Shown piece by piece: positions 41,963 through 49,805 of a stretch of 49,846 bases of DNA. Each line of letters opens with the position of its first letter. Position 1 is the first letter of the stretch. This DNA comes from RGIG7213 sp045544195 (GTDB lineage: Bacteria > Bacillota > Clostridia > Oscillospirales > CAG-272), in assembly GCA_045544195.1 (NCBI GenBank), contig JAZPYO010000015.1:1-49846 (forward strand), written 5' to 3'. A program made the translations under genes and the position numbers. The notes under the pieces were generated by a model. It ran no database searches. It was not told where the DNA came from and saw only the letters and a program-made list of their open reading frames with translations.

Positions 41963-42037
41963 CTTCTTTTATTCACTTGCTTTTTCCGCACTTTCGGGTG
42001 CGGATTTTTGTTTTCTTCCCGCCTTGTCTTTTGCCGA

Positions 42038-42104
42038 TGGTAGAGGCCGGTACATAGTTTAGTACATAGGTTTTAAAATGCGAGGTTTGCAAATGGTAGA
42101 GGTC
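42038..42104 (+). repeat. Repeats of the tRNA anticodon-arm sequence (putative att core) and short tandem motif
   Basis: The 12-mer TGGTAGAGGCCG at 41896-41907 inside tRNA-Pro recurs exactly at 42038-42049, and its first nine bases recur at 42094-42102. Between the last two copies GTACATAG occurs twice (42050-42057 and 42062-42069), in the manner of integrase arm-binding sites. The region from the tRNA terminator to the integrase carries no gene; the repeats suggest attachment-site DNA or the footprint of an earlier integration. Confidence 0.5.
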
Positions 42105-42116
42105 TTCGGCTCTACT

Positions 42117-42150
42117 CTCTGAAAAAAAGAACCTTTCGTTCATTTCAGAG
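42117..42150 (+). promoter_or_regulatory. Leader hairpin upstream of the integrase
   Basis: CTCTGAAA (42117-42124) and TTTCAGAG (42143-42150) form an 8-bp stem with an 18-base loop, about 20 bases before the AAGGAGG site of the integrase gene. It lacks a T-tract, so it may affect RNA stability or translation rather than terminate transcription. Confidence 0.4.
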
Positions 42151-42184
42151 GTGCATAATTTTAGCCATCAAGGAGGAAAAATTT

Positions 42185-43381
42185 ATGGCAAGTATCATAT
42201 CAAGATCTAACGGAACATATCTGATTCGCATTTCCTGCGGGCTCGATTCAAGCGGAAAGCAGATAGCCCGTTCCAAAACATTCAAGCCTTCAAAGTCAAA
42301 TCTTCCCTACACAAAACTCACACGTGAGCTTGAGGCATTCGTTGCCGCGTTTGAGCAAGAAATTGCAGAAGAAGGTCCTTTCAGAAATGTACGTCCCGAC
42401 AAAATAACGTTTGCAAGTTTTTGTACGCAATACCTTGAAATAAAGAAAACAACACTTTCACCAAACACCTACAACTTTTATTCAAAAGTAATTGAGGAAG
42501 AACTGTTGCCGATGTTTGCATCAATTAAAATGAAGGATTTACGTACATATCATATTCAGCAGTTCATTCAATATCTTGCTACTGAGAAAAAACGTAATGA
42601 CGGACACGAGGGCGGAATCGCTGCAAGCACAATTAAACGTTACACTACTGTGTTACGTTCCATCGTTACGATGGCATACAAACTTGAATATATTGAAGAC
42701 GACATAGGCCGTTCACGCCGAATAGAGTTTCCCAAAGAAGAAACGAAAGAGGTCGAGGTTTTCACACTTGAAGAAGTAGGGGAAATTTTAAAAGCACTTG
42801 AAAGTGAGCCGTGGCACATACGTGCGATGATCGAAGTTGCTTTATTTACAGGTTGCCGTCGTGGTGAGATAGTTGGGCTGAAGTGGGCAGATATTGATTT
42901 TGAAAACCAGCGTTTATCTGTTAAGCGCAGTATTTATAAACTAAGCGACGGAAAAGCACAGGAAAAAGAACCCAAATCAAAATGCAGTATCCGCACAATT
43001 TCAATTCCCGAGCGTTTATGCAAAACCCTGACAGAATACCGTATTCAGCAAAACAGGCATATTGCCTATCTCGGCGATGCCTGGAAAAATAACGATTACA
43101 TTTTCACAGAGGAAGATGGGTATGTAATGAATCCTCATACACCGACAAAGCAGTTTACCAAATTTCTGAAGCGGCACGGCATTCGTCATTTGAAATTTCA
43201 CGGTCTGCGGCACACAAGTGCTACCTTGTTGCTTGCGAATGGCTGTGATATAAAAACCGTATCAGCAAGACTCGGCCACGCTGACATCACCACAACAAAT
43301 ATCTACGTCCACGCCCTCGAAAGCACCGACAGACTGGCAGCACAGACGTTTGATAATTTTTTGAGGAAGAAGAATATATAA
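42185..43381 (+). CDS. int: Tyrosine recombinase / site-specific integrase
   Basis: This 398-residue phage- or ICE-type integrase has an N-terminal arm-binding region (about 1-70), a SAM-like core-binding domain (about 72-180) and a catalytic domain (about 195-395). Catalytic residues: Arg225 in TGCRRGEI, His349 and Arg352 in HGLRH, His375 in LGHADITTT and nucleophile Tyr384. All are present, so the enzyme should be active. AAGGAGG lies about 9 bases before the ATG. It reads away from tRNA-Pro; an intact integrase beside an intact tRNA fits an element entering at the tRNA and extending rightward. No excisionase, relaxase or phage gene is visible in the window. Confidence 0.93.
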   Translation: MASIISRSNGTYLIRISCGLDSSGKQIARSKTFKPSKSNLPYTKLTRELEAFVAAFEQEIAEEGPFRNVRPDKITFASFCTQYLEIKKTTLSPNTYNFYSKVIEEELLPMFASIKMKDLRTYHIQQFIQYLATEKKRNDGHEGGIAASTIKRYTTVLRSIVTMAYKLEYIEDDIGRSRRIEFPKEETKEVEVFTLEEVGEILKALESEPWHIRAMIEVALFTGCRRGEIVGLKWADIDFENQRLSVKRSIYKLSDGKAQEKEPKSKCSIRTISIPERLCKTLTEYRIQQNRHIAYLGDAWKNNDYIFTEEDGYVMNPHTPTKQFTKFLKRHGIRHLKFHGLRHTSATLLLANGCDIKTVSARLGHADITTTNIYVHALESTDRLAAQTFDNFLRKKNI

Positions 43382-43412
43382 GATAAAGCGGTAGGCTCCC
43401 TACCGCTTTATC
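43382..43412. terminator. Bidirectional terminator between the integrase and ligase operon
   Basis: A 14-bp perfect stem (43382-43395 with 43399-43412) with a 3-base loop CTC starts at the integrase stop codon and serves the convergent ligase operon on the other strand as well. Confidence 0.92.
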
Positions 43413-43433
43413 TTATTGATGTATTTTAGAAAA

Positions 43434-45155
43434 TTATGCTTCTTCAGCTTCTTTCTCTAACGCTCTGTAATCGACCTTGCCTACGGGTGTCAGCGGCAAC
43501 GATTCACGGAATATGTACTTAGTGGGCTGTGCGTAGTCGGGAAGCTCTTTTTTACAGAGTGCTGTAAGCTCTTGCTCTGCTCGGCTTTTCTCATTCGCGT
43601 ATTCATCCTTCAAAACAACGTAGGCGTTTGCAACAAATCCTCTCGAACGGTCCGGAGCACCTACAATACAAATGAGCTTGACCGATTTCACGGTGGACAG
43701 CAATTTTTCAACACGGTCGGGATAAATTTTTCCACACACACCGTCCTTGTAAGAAAGGATTATGCGCTTTATTCTTCCGTCAATATAGAGGAAACCGTCC
43801 TCATCGATATATCCTAAATCTCCCGAATGCAACCATCTTGTACCATCGGAATGAACACGTATCATTTTAGTAGTAGCCTCAGGGTTGTCGGCATACCCTT
43901 TCATAAGACCGGGGCCTGCTATGCAGACCTCACCTATAGCTCCGTAGCCGCACTCCGTGTTATTCTCCTCGTCCCAGATCATAACGTTGTTTTTAGGAAG
44001 CGGAATTCCCACGCTTTGTATTTTATTATAATCATTGTACGTCATGACCGCCGCGGCAGCCGTTTCGGACAATCCATATCCTTTTATGAGGTTCGACTTG
44101 CAGCCATGGTTTTTAAGGAACTCATTAATGTTCTCTTCCATTGTTGGTGTCATGCTATCGCCGCCGAAAGCAACGGTTACAAGAGAAGAAAGGTCTATAT
44201 TTTTAAAGCTCAGCAAAGGTATCAAATGAGGGGGAGCTACCGCGATGTGATTCGGATTATACCACTTCATATATTTGGGCCAATCCGCACCGTCAAATTT
44301 GGGAATTATTGCAAGCCCCATACCGCAACACAGCGGAGCGTGTACGTTGATGGAAATGCCGTAAACCGATTGAGGAACAATAATATTTAAACACGTTTCT
44401 TTGCGTCGGAATATTTTCATCTTTACATATTGAAACGCCACGGAGTTCATAGCATAGTTTGAAAGCAATACGCTTTTGGGGAATCCCGTCGTTCCGCCCG
44501 TGTGACCGACGATCGCAACATCCTCGCCACAGCTTGATGTCGTTATACCGTCAGACTTTATTTTCGAAAACTCATCCCAAGTGATAAAATGCTCGTCCGC
44601 CTTAAAATTTACCACCTTGGAGCGCAGTTTGTTTTTGAAAATAACCTTCTTCACAAAAGGCATTGAATCTGCAACGGACAAAACAACGACCTTCTTTACG
44701 TTCGTGCCCTTTATTGCGCTTATGGCTTTTTCCGCAAAAAGGTCGAGGCACACCATGACCTCACATTTGCACTCCAAAAGGTAATTGTGCGCTTCTTCGG
44801 CTGACGATAATGCGTTAATAAAATTACAAACAGCGCCGATCTTGTTCAATCCGTAGATCGAGTACACGACCTCGGGCATAGACACGGTGAAAAATAAAAC
44901 CGTGTCGCCTCGTTTCACTCCTTGCGCAGCAAAAGATGCCGCGGCATTGTCAATGCCTGCAAAAAGCTCCGAGAACTTAACGTTCGTGCCGTAATATTTC
45001 AAAGCAATATCGTGGGGATGTTTAGCATTGCAATCATGCAGCAGCTCGTACATCGAGCCGTTTGGAATAGTGGCGTTTATAACCTCCTCTGAGTAGTATT
45101 TCGCCCAAGGTTTATCGATAGACGGATAACCCGTCATTTTCTTTTCTGTTGGCAT
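43434..45155 (-). CDS. Adenylate-forming ligase, paralogue 1 (acyl-CoA synthetase-like)
   Basis: This 573-residue enzyme activates a carboxylic acid with ATP as an acyl-adenylate. Family motifs: A3 HTGGTTGFPKS (about 215-226), A5 GYGLSETAAA (about 350), A7 HSGDLGYIDEDGF (about 445), A8 GRIKRIIL, and A10 PLTPVGKVDYRAL with the catalytic Lys near the C-terminus. The first 25 residues carry TGYPSIDKPWAKYYSEE, shared with the two neighbouring paralogues. No carrier domain is fused, so the product may go to CoA or a separate carrier. The gene is the last of a four-gene minus-strand unit, 40 bases after paralogue 2. Substrate unknown. Confidence 0.88.
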   Translation of the reverse strand: MPTEKKMTGYPSIDKPWAKYYSEEVINATIPNGSMYELLHDCNAKHPHDIALKYYGTNVKFSELFAGIDNAAASFAAQGVKRGDTVLFFTVSMPEVVYSIYGLNKIGAVCNFINALSSAEEAHNYLLECKCEVMVCLDLFAEKAISAIKGTNVKKVVVLSVADSMPFVKKVIFKNKLRSKVVNFKADEHFITWDEFSKIKSDGITTSSCGEDVAIVGHTGGTTGFPKSVLLSNYAMNSVAFQYVKMKIFRRKETCLNIIVPQSVYGISINVHAPLCCGMGLAIIPKFDGADWPKYMKWYNPNHIAVAPPHLIPLLSFKNIDLSSLVTVAFGGDSMTPTMEENINEFLKNHGCKSNLIKGYGLSETAAAAVMTYNDYNKIQSVGIPLPKNNVMIWDEENNTECGYGAIGEVCIAGPGLMKGYADNPEATTKMIRVHSDGTRWLHSGDLGYIDEDGFLYIDGRIKRIILSYKDGVCGKIYPDRVEKLLSTVKSVKLICIVGAPDRSRGFVANAYVVLKDEYANEKSRAEQELTALCKKELPDYAQPTKYIFRESLPLTPVGKVDYRALEKEAEEA

Positions 45156-45195
45156 TGTTATTGCTCCTTATAAATTCTTTGCTATCGAACTAACA

Positions 45196-47001
45196 CTATT
45201 TTAAGTGTTCTAATTTCCCGTTGACCGCTTGTATGAACCCATCTATCTGCTGCGATAACTTGTTTTTATCTTTTTTCAACGTTGTGGGTGAATATGGAAG
45301 CATATCTTGGTATTCAGAATATCCATATACAGAAATCTCTTGTGGCAAATAACAGCTTAAGCTCGCATTTAATTCTTCAAGTCGCTTTGCTTTATTTTCG
45401 TCACTTGGAGTATCGTTCCATACAATATGTGCAACAAGTTTGATTTCATTATCGGTATTTTCTTTTACAAGAACGATTGCGTCGTTAATATAAGAAAACT
45501 CCTTAATCTTGTTAGCAATATCAAATAAATAAACATATTCTCCGTTGGGAAGTTCAATTTTATCACTAACACGACCATAAATATAAACAAAACCATTTTG
45601 ATCGATTTCAGCCAAATCTCCCGTTAAAATCCAACCATCTATCTTGGTGAGTTTGGTTAAATCGGCTTTATTGTAGTATTCTTTCATCGCAGAAAGACTT
45701 TTAATTCTTAATTCTCCACGTTCGCCAAATTTCAACTCTTGACCATTCTCATCATATACACCAAGCGTGATACCTGTATATGGTATTCCAACACTCATTA
45801 TTTGCTTTGAGTAATCATATCTTGCATTTGCTTTTTCAACACAAGTGCCAGAAAACAATTCTGAAGAACCATAACCACTAAACAAACACTTATCAGCGTT
45901 AGCTCGTTTCATAATAGTGTTCCACTTTTGGAATTTTTCTACATCAGTACCTTCGCCACCAACAGTCCAACCTTTTGCAAAACCAAAGTCGAAAGTTTTA
46001 CCTGATTCCATTTCTTTGTTGATGGTGTTAAAAAACACTTCCCAAGAGCTGCCTGTTGTCAATGCAACATTAGGTTTGAGTTTTGTGATTTGATTATAAA
46101 AATCCTTTTCTGAAACTCGTGGATCAAGAATAATTGTCAAGCCTTTATATAAGGCAAGGAAAAACAGTACATTTAACGAAGTAGATGCAGTAGGCGGAAA
46201 GTGGTTTAAACATCTATCTCCCTTAAAAAATTGCACCTCGGACTCTCTCGCCATAAATAATTGCGAAATAGTAGATTCATTTGTAGCCACCGTTCCTTTT
46301 ACTACTCCACCCACAGTTGTTCCACTAGAAGATGTTATAAATGCAGCACGATTTGAAACAAAACTTGCCTTTACGTCGCCGTTGAACAATTCCGCAAACT
46401 CGAGTGCTTTTGCAACAGAATAAAATCTATCTTCTTTAGGTGTTTTTGCGGTTTTCGATTTTAACTTTGAAAGCATTGACACAATTTGCTTTTGTGGTGT
46501 TGCCATCCCATCAGTTGCTTTAACAATTATGATTTTTTCAAATCTTTGTTTTGTAAATTCATTACATACATTTGCCCACATATCCTCAAAGACAACTGCA
46601 AAACGTGATTCCTTTGTTTCTTCAGCCAGAGCATTTGCACTGATTGCAAGTTTTAAGAAATAAGGACAAGCACCAATAATATTCAACGCAAATGTCATTG
46701 CGCATACATCAGGAAAGAATGGACCATAAAAAGGAATGACCTCATTTTCTTTAACACCCATTGCCTTAAACACTTTTGCCCAAGTGTATACAAGATTAAT
46801 AAATTCTTGGCGAGAGATGGTTCTTCCAAAATACTCCATTGCGGGTATGTTGTTATCTTCAATTAGCTTTTCCTCGATAACTTCCCAAACAGTTTTGTCT
46901 TTAGGAATATTGTTTGCTCGTTCTTCTGAACCTTCTCTGTAATATTTTAGCCACGGCTTGTCTATTGACGGATAACCCGTCGGTTTCTTTTCTGTTTGCA
47001 T
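45196..47001 (-). CDS. Adenylate-forming ligase, paralogue 2, with diverged motifs
   Basis: This 601-residue protein is in the same superfamily, with the N-terminal signature TGYPSIDKPWLKYYREG. The A3 loop is altered: SSSGTTVGGVVKG replaces the usual TSGTTGxPKG, with extra residues and no proline. A5 reads FSGYGSSELFSG, A7 is LTGDLAEIDQNGF, and the A10 region TTLKKDKNKLSQ lacks the GK of its neighbours, although lysines remain. It may still adenylate an acid, or may have another role. The start is placed at MQTEKK (AAGGAG 9 bases upstream) rather than the frame's first Met at 47064, which lies within paralogue 3. Base composition looks more AT-rich than in paralogue 1. Confidence 0.8.
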   Translation of the reverse strand: MQTEKKPTGYPSIDKPWLKYYREGSEERANNIPKDKTVWEVIEEKLIEDNNIPAMEYFGRTISRQEFINLVYTWAKVFKAMGVKENEVIPFYGPFFPDVCAMTFALNIIGACPYFLKLAISANALAEETKESRFAVVFEDMWANVCNEFTKQRFEKIIIVKATDGMATPQKQIVSMLSKLKSKTAKTPKEDRFYSVAKALEFAELFNGDVKASFVSNRAAFITSSSGTTVGGVVKGTVATNESTISQLFMARESEVQFFKGDRCLNHFPPTASTSLNVLFFLALYKGLTIILDPRVSEKDFYNQITKLKPNVALTTGSSWEVFFNTINKEMESGKTFDFGFAKGWTVGGEGTDVEKFQKWNTIMKRANADKCLFSGYGSSELFSGTCVEKANARYDYSKQIMSVGIPYTGITLGVYDENGQELKFGERGELRIKSLSAMKEYYNKADLTKLTKIDGWILTGDLAEIDQNGFVYIYGRVSDKIELPNGEYVYLFDIANKIKEFSYINDAIVLVKENTDNEIKLVAHIVWNDTPSDENKAKRLEELNASLSCYLPQEISVYGYSEYQDMLPYSPTTLKKDKNKLSQQIDGFIQAVNGKLEHLK

Positions 47002-47014
47002 TGCAGTTTTCTCC

Positions 47015-48739
47015 TTATAGTTTTTCTGCTTCTTTTTCAAGTGCCCGGTAATCGACTTTACCAATAGTGGTCAATGGTAATTTATCTTCAAAAATAAATG
47101 CAACAGGTCTTTCAAAACTTTCGAGTTTGTCTTTTGCAAATTGCTGAATAGCGGAGAGAGCGTGTTCTCTTGAAATGCCCTCTTCCAAAACAACAAAAGC
47201 AATTAAATCATTTATTGTTTCTTTATTAGGTTTTCCCACAATAGATATTGCATTGATTGAATCCAATTTCAAGAAAGCATCTTCAAGGATTTTTGGGAAA
47301 ACCTTATGAAAGATATCATTTTCAGAAGTTAGAATCATTCTTTTGATTCTTCCGACGATTGTAATAAAACCGTCTTCGTCTATACTACCGAGATCGCCAG
47401 TATGCACCCAAATTTCACTATCATCATGCTTTTTTAAAACTTGTTCCGTTTCATCTTCGTTGTTATAATATCCTCGCATAACACAAGGAGCATTGATGCA
47501 AATTTCTCCAACCTGTCTATAGGTTAGTTCTTTGTTTGTTTCTTCATTGACAATTTTTATGCTGGTATAAATAAATGGAACACCGATTGTACCCTGTTTG
47601 TGAATGACTGTAAACGGTGTATAAGACGATCCCGCTGTTGATGCAGATGTTTCGGACATTGCGTATCCATGCGAAACTTTAATTTTTGAATTATGGTTAT
47701 GCAAAAAATCATTCAGTTTTTCTTCCAGTATAGGCGAAATAGCATCACCTCCAACCCCAAAACAAATCAAAGCAGATAAATCAATGTTTGTCCTATCTAA
47801 TGCGAGCATTATTTTTTCTGCTTGTGCAGTTCCGCATATTATATAATTTGGGTTGTGTTTTTCTACAAAATTCGAAATTTGCGATGGATTAGCCACAACA
47901 GCTAATACCGTTTCTAATCCATGCGCTAAAGGCATATGCATTGTAACTGTTACACCAAATGCAATAAATGGAGGAAGTACTGATAAAAAACGTTTATGAC
48001 GTTCGTAACCAAGTATTTTATATTGCAACGCACCTACATTCAAATTAAAGTTTGAAAGCATAACGCCTTTTGATTTGCCCGTTGTGCCGCCTGTGTAAAC
48101 CATCGCAACTATATCAGAATTGCTTCCTGTTATGGGAACTTTGTTTTTGCTCGCATACTGCAAAAACGATTTCCAATTAAGTGTTTGGCCTTCGGGCTTT
48201 GCGGTTTTGTTCTTAAGGTTGTAGCCTATCTTTAAAAGCAACGGCATTTCATCGGCAACAGAAAGAAGAATAGTGTTCTTTAAATAAGGTGTTGTGATTT
48301 TAGTATTCAACTTTGCATATATGGAATCTATAACAACATACATTTTGGATTTTGTCTGCGTTAGGTTGTCAATAACCTCTTTTGGTGTAGATGTTGCATA
48401 AATCATATTTGCTACTGCGCCGATTTTGCTCAACGCATAAAGCATATATATAACTTGGGGTAATGAAAGCGATTGAATAGTTACAATATCGCCTTTTGTG
48501 ATGCCTAATGATACAAATGCTGACGCCGTCTTTTCGATATTCTCAAATAGCTTTTTGTATGTGATTGTTCTGTCAAAATAGTTAAGAGCAACATCATCAA
48601 GATGTTCTTTATTGTTCTCCCAAAGATACTCATAAATGGTACATTCGGGCAATTTAGCATTAATAGCCTCCTCGGCGTAGTATTTTAACCAAGGTTTATC
48701 AATAGACGGATAGCCCGTCAGTTTCTTTTCTGTTGGCAT
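47015..48739 (-). CDS. Adenylate-forming ligase, paralogue 3 (acyl-CoA synthetase-like)
   Basis: This 574-residue protein closely parallels paralogue 1 in length and motifs: signature TGYPSIDKPWLKYYAEEAIN near the N-terminus, A3 YTGGTTGKSKGV (about 220), A5 GYAMSETSAS, A7 HTGDLGSIDEDGF, A8 GRIKRMIL, A10 PLTTIGKVDYRAL with the catalytic Lys, and an identical closing RALEKEAE. It is expected to be active as an acid-activating ligase. It lies 13 bases downstream of the acyltransferase gene, with AAGGAG 8 bases from its start, and 13 bases upstream of paralogue 2. The DNA is noticeably AT-richer than paralogue 1, suggesting separate histories. Confidence 0.87.
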   Translation of the reverse strand: MPTEKKLTGYPSIDKPWLKYYAEEAINAKLPECTIYEYLWENNKEHLDDVALNYFDRTITYKKLFENIEKTASAFVSLGITKGDIVTIQSLSLPQVIYMLYALSKIGAVANMIYATSTPKEVIDNLTQTKSKMYVVIDSIYAKLNTKITTPYLKNTILLSVADEMPLLLKIGYNLKNKTAKPEGQTLNWKSFLQYASKNKVPITGSNSDIVAMVYTGGTTGKSKGVMLSNFNLNVGALQYKILGYERHKRFLSVLPPFIAFGVTVTMHMPLAHGLETVLAVVANPSQISNFVEKHNPNYIICGTAQAEKIMLALDRTNIDLSALICFGVGGDAISPILEEKLNDFLHNHNSKIKVSHGYAMSETSASTAGSSYTPFTVIHKQGTIGVPFIYTSIKIVNEETNKELTYRQVGEICINAPCVMRGYYNNEDETEQVLKKHDDSEIWVHTGDLGSIDEDGFITIVGRIKRMILTSENDIFHKVFPKILEDAFLKLDSINAISIVGKPNKETINDLIAFVVLEEGISREHALSAIQQFAKDKLESFERPVAFIFEDKLPLTTIGKVDYRALEKEAEKL

Positions 48740-48752
48740 AGTTTTCGCTCCT

Positions 48753-49676
48753 TTAATTCAATCTCTTATTAAACAAAAACGCGGTTTGTTTCGTGGGGCA
48801 AAGGGTGTTCAAGTGTGCAAAGGCCTCGGCAGGTTCGGTGATGTTTTTATCGTAAAACCGTGTTTCGATAACGTCTTGGTAAGTATATCCGTCCACCAGA
48901 TCAAACAGCGAGTACAGGTGCTTGTAAAATTCCTCGCGGCTTTGTTCATTTCGAGGAAAAACGCCAAAATGCTCCCAAAAATTCCATTTTAGGGTCGAAA
49001 GTATATCCCTAAGCTCTGTTGTGAGCGTTTTTGCATCCTTCTCAGCAAAATCCGAATGAGGAAGCTCCTCACCGATCATACAATAATAAGTGTTCTCATA
49101 TTTTTCCAACGCAACGGGAACGATATCCGCACCACTCTCAAGTGCCATCGCCGCCGCACCAGAATACATTTTCATCATCGGTTCGTTTTCAGTAATGTTC
49201 CATGCGCCTTCGGAAAACATCATAAGGCTACCGCCCCGCTTCAAAAGCGAGATCGCCCGTTCTTTTGCAATGGCACGATCGGTTTTATTGCGTGTTTCAA
49301 GGGCAATAATTCCGTTTAACCAAAGCATAAGACCGTCAATAGAACGGTAATAAGGTCCGGAGTCGCCGAGAAAAAGATAACACGGGTTACGAATAGCCTC
49401 AAAAAGGCTCTCGATATCTTTACCGCCCACGTGAGAACAAGCGTAAATCGTCGGGCGATTGCCCTTGTTCTCGCGTTTGTCCTCAAGAACAACTACCTTG
49501 CGTTTTTCCAATATTCGCACAGCTTTAAGCGCGTATATCAAACCGTAATGCATAAAGTTGTGAAAACGGATATGCGTTGCCCGTGGACCTTTGCGGTTAT
49601 ACCGTTCCTCTCGCCTCAAACGGAAGTATTCGTTAACATCCGCTTGATTCATTGTGAAAAATTTTAGTATGTTCAT
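48753..49676 (-). CDS. PlsC-like lysophospholipid acyltransferase family protein
   Basis: This 307-residue protein has the PlsC acyltransferase motifs in modified form. The catalytic H-x4-D is SHVGGKD (about residue 81, usual NHxSxxD), the acceptor-site motif is MFSEGAWN (about 155, usual FPEGTR; the Arg is missing), and IVPVALEKYENT follows. A hydrophobic stretch near residues 43-55 could insert in the membrane. About 85 C-terminal residues extend past the family core. There is no clear ribosome binding site before the ATG at 49676, so translation may depend on coupling to an upstream frame. It leads the ligase genes, suggesting that an activated acyl group is transferred to a lipid or alcohol. 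Confidence 0.78.
   Translation of the reverse strand: MNILKFFTMNQADVNEYFRLRREERYNRKGPRATHIRFHNFMHYGLIYALKAVRILEKRKVVVLEDKRENKGNRPTIYACSHVGGKDIESLFEAIRNPCYLFLGDSGPYYRSIDGLMLWLNGIIALETRNKTDRAIAKERAISLLKRGGSLMMFSEGAWNITENEPMMKMYSGAAAMALESGADIVPVALEKYENTYYCMIGEELPHSDFAEKDAKTLTTELRDILSTLKWNFWEHFGVFPRNEQSREEFYKHLYSLFDLVDGYTYQDVIETRFYDKNITEPAEAFAHLNTLCPTKQTAFLFNKRLN
48757..48787 (-). repeat. Direct repeat, copy A (end of the acyltransferase gene)
   Basis: These 31 bases match 49688-49718 in 30 positions. They encode the C-terminal TAFLFNKRLN of the acyltransferase. The spacing between copies is 931 bases, the length of the acyltransferase gene. Confidence 0.93.
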
Positions 49677-49683
49677 TATAATT

Positions 49684-49764
49684 TTATTTCAATCTCTTAT
49701 TAAACAAAAATGCGGTTTTAGGACAAGGCTCTACTGTCTTCGGGAGCACATCCACGGGCTTGTG
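49684..49764 (-). pseudogene. C-terminal remnant of a second acyltransferase copy
   Basis: On the minus strand a frame of 26 codons ends CPKTAFLFNKRLK then stop, nearly the same as the end of the acyltransferase (CPTKQTAFLFNKRLN). It is blocked upstream by TAA at 49765-49767 and has no start codon, so it is a fragment or a frame-shifted copy. The DNA repeat copy B (49688-49718) lies within it. It shows that an acyltransferase paralogue once ended here. Confidence 0.55.
49688..49718 (-). repeat. Direct repeat, copy B (upstream of the acyltransferase gene)
   Basis: The partner of 48757-48787, with one mismatch (C at 48780 against T at 49711). The copies bracket the acyltransferase gene, as expected after tandem duplication. 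Confidence 0.93.
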
Positions 49765-49805
49765 TTAATGCAACAAGAGTAGCTTATGCCTTATTGAATG
49801 CGACA

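Noticed and set aside
41769..42062. Plus-strand frame spanning tRNA-Pro
   Set aside because: It reads through the tRNA and its terminator; the open frame is accidental.
45121..45135. GACGG-ATAAC-CCGTC inverted repeat, also at 46967-46981 and 48706-48720, near the start of each ligase gene
   Set aside because: It encodes the conserved TGYPSI residues in all three genes, so amino acid conservation explains it; five-base arms are too short to argue for a regulatory hairpin.
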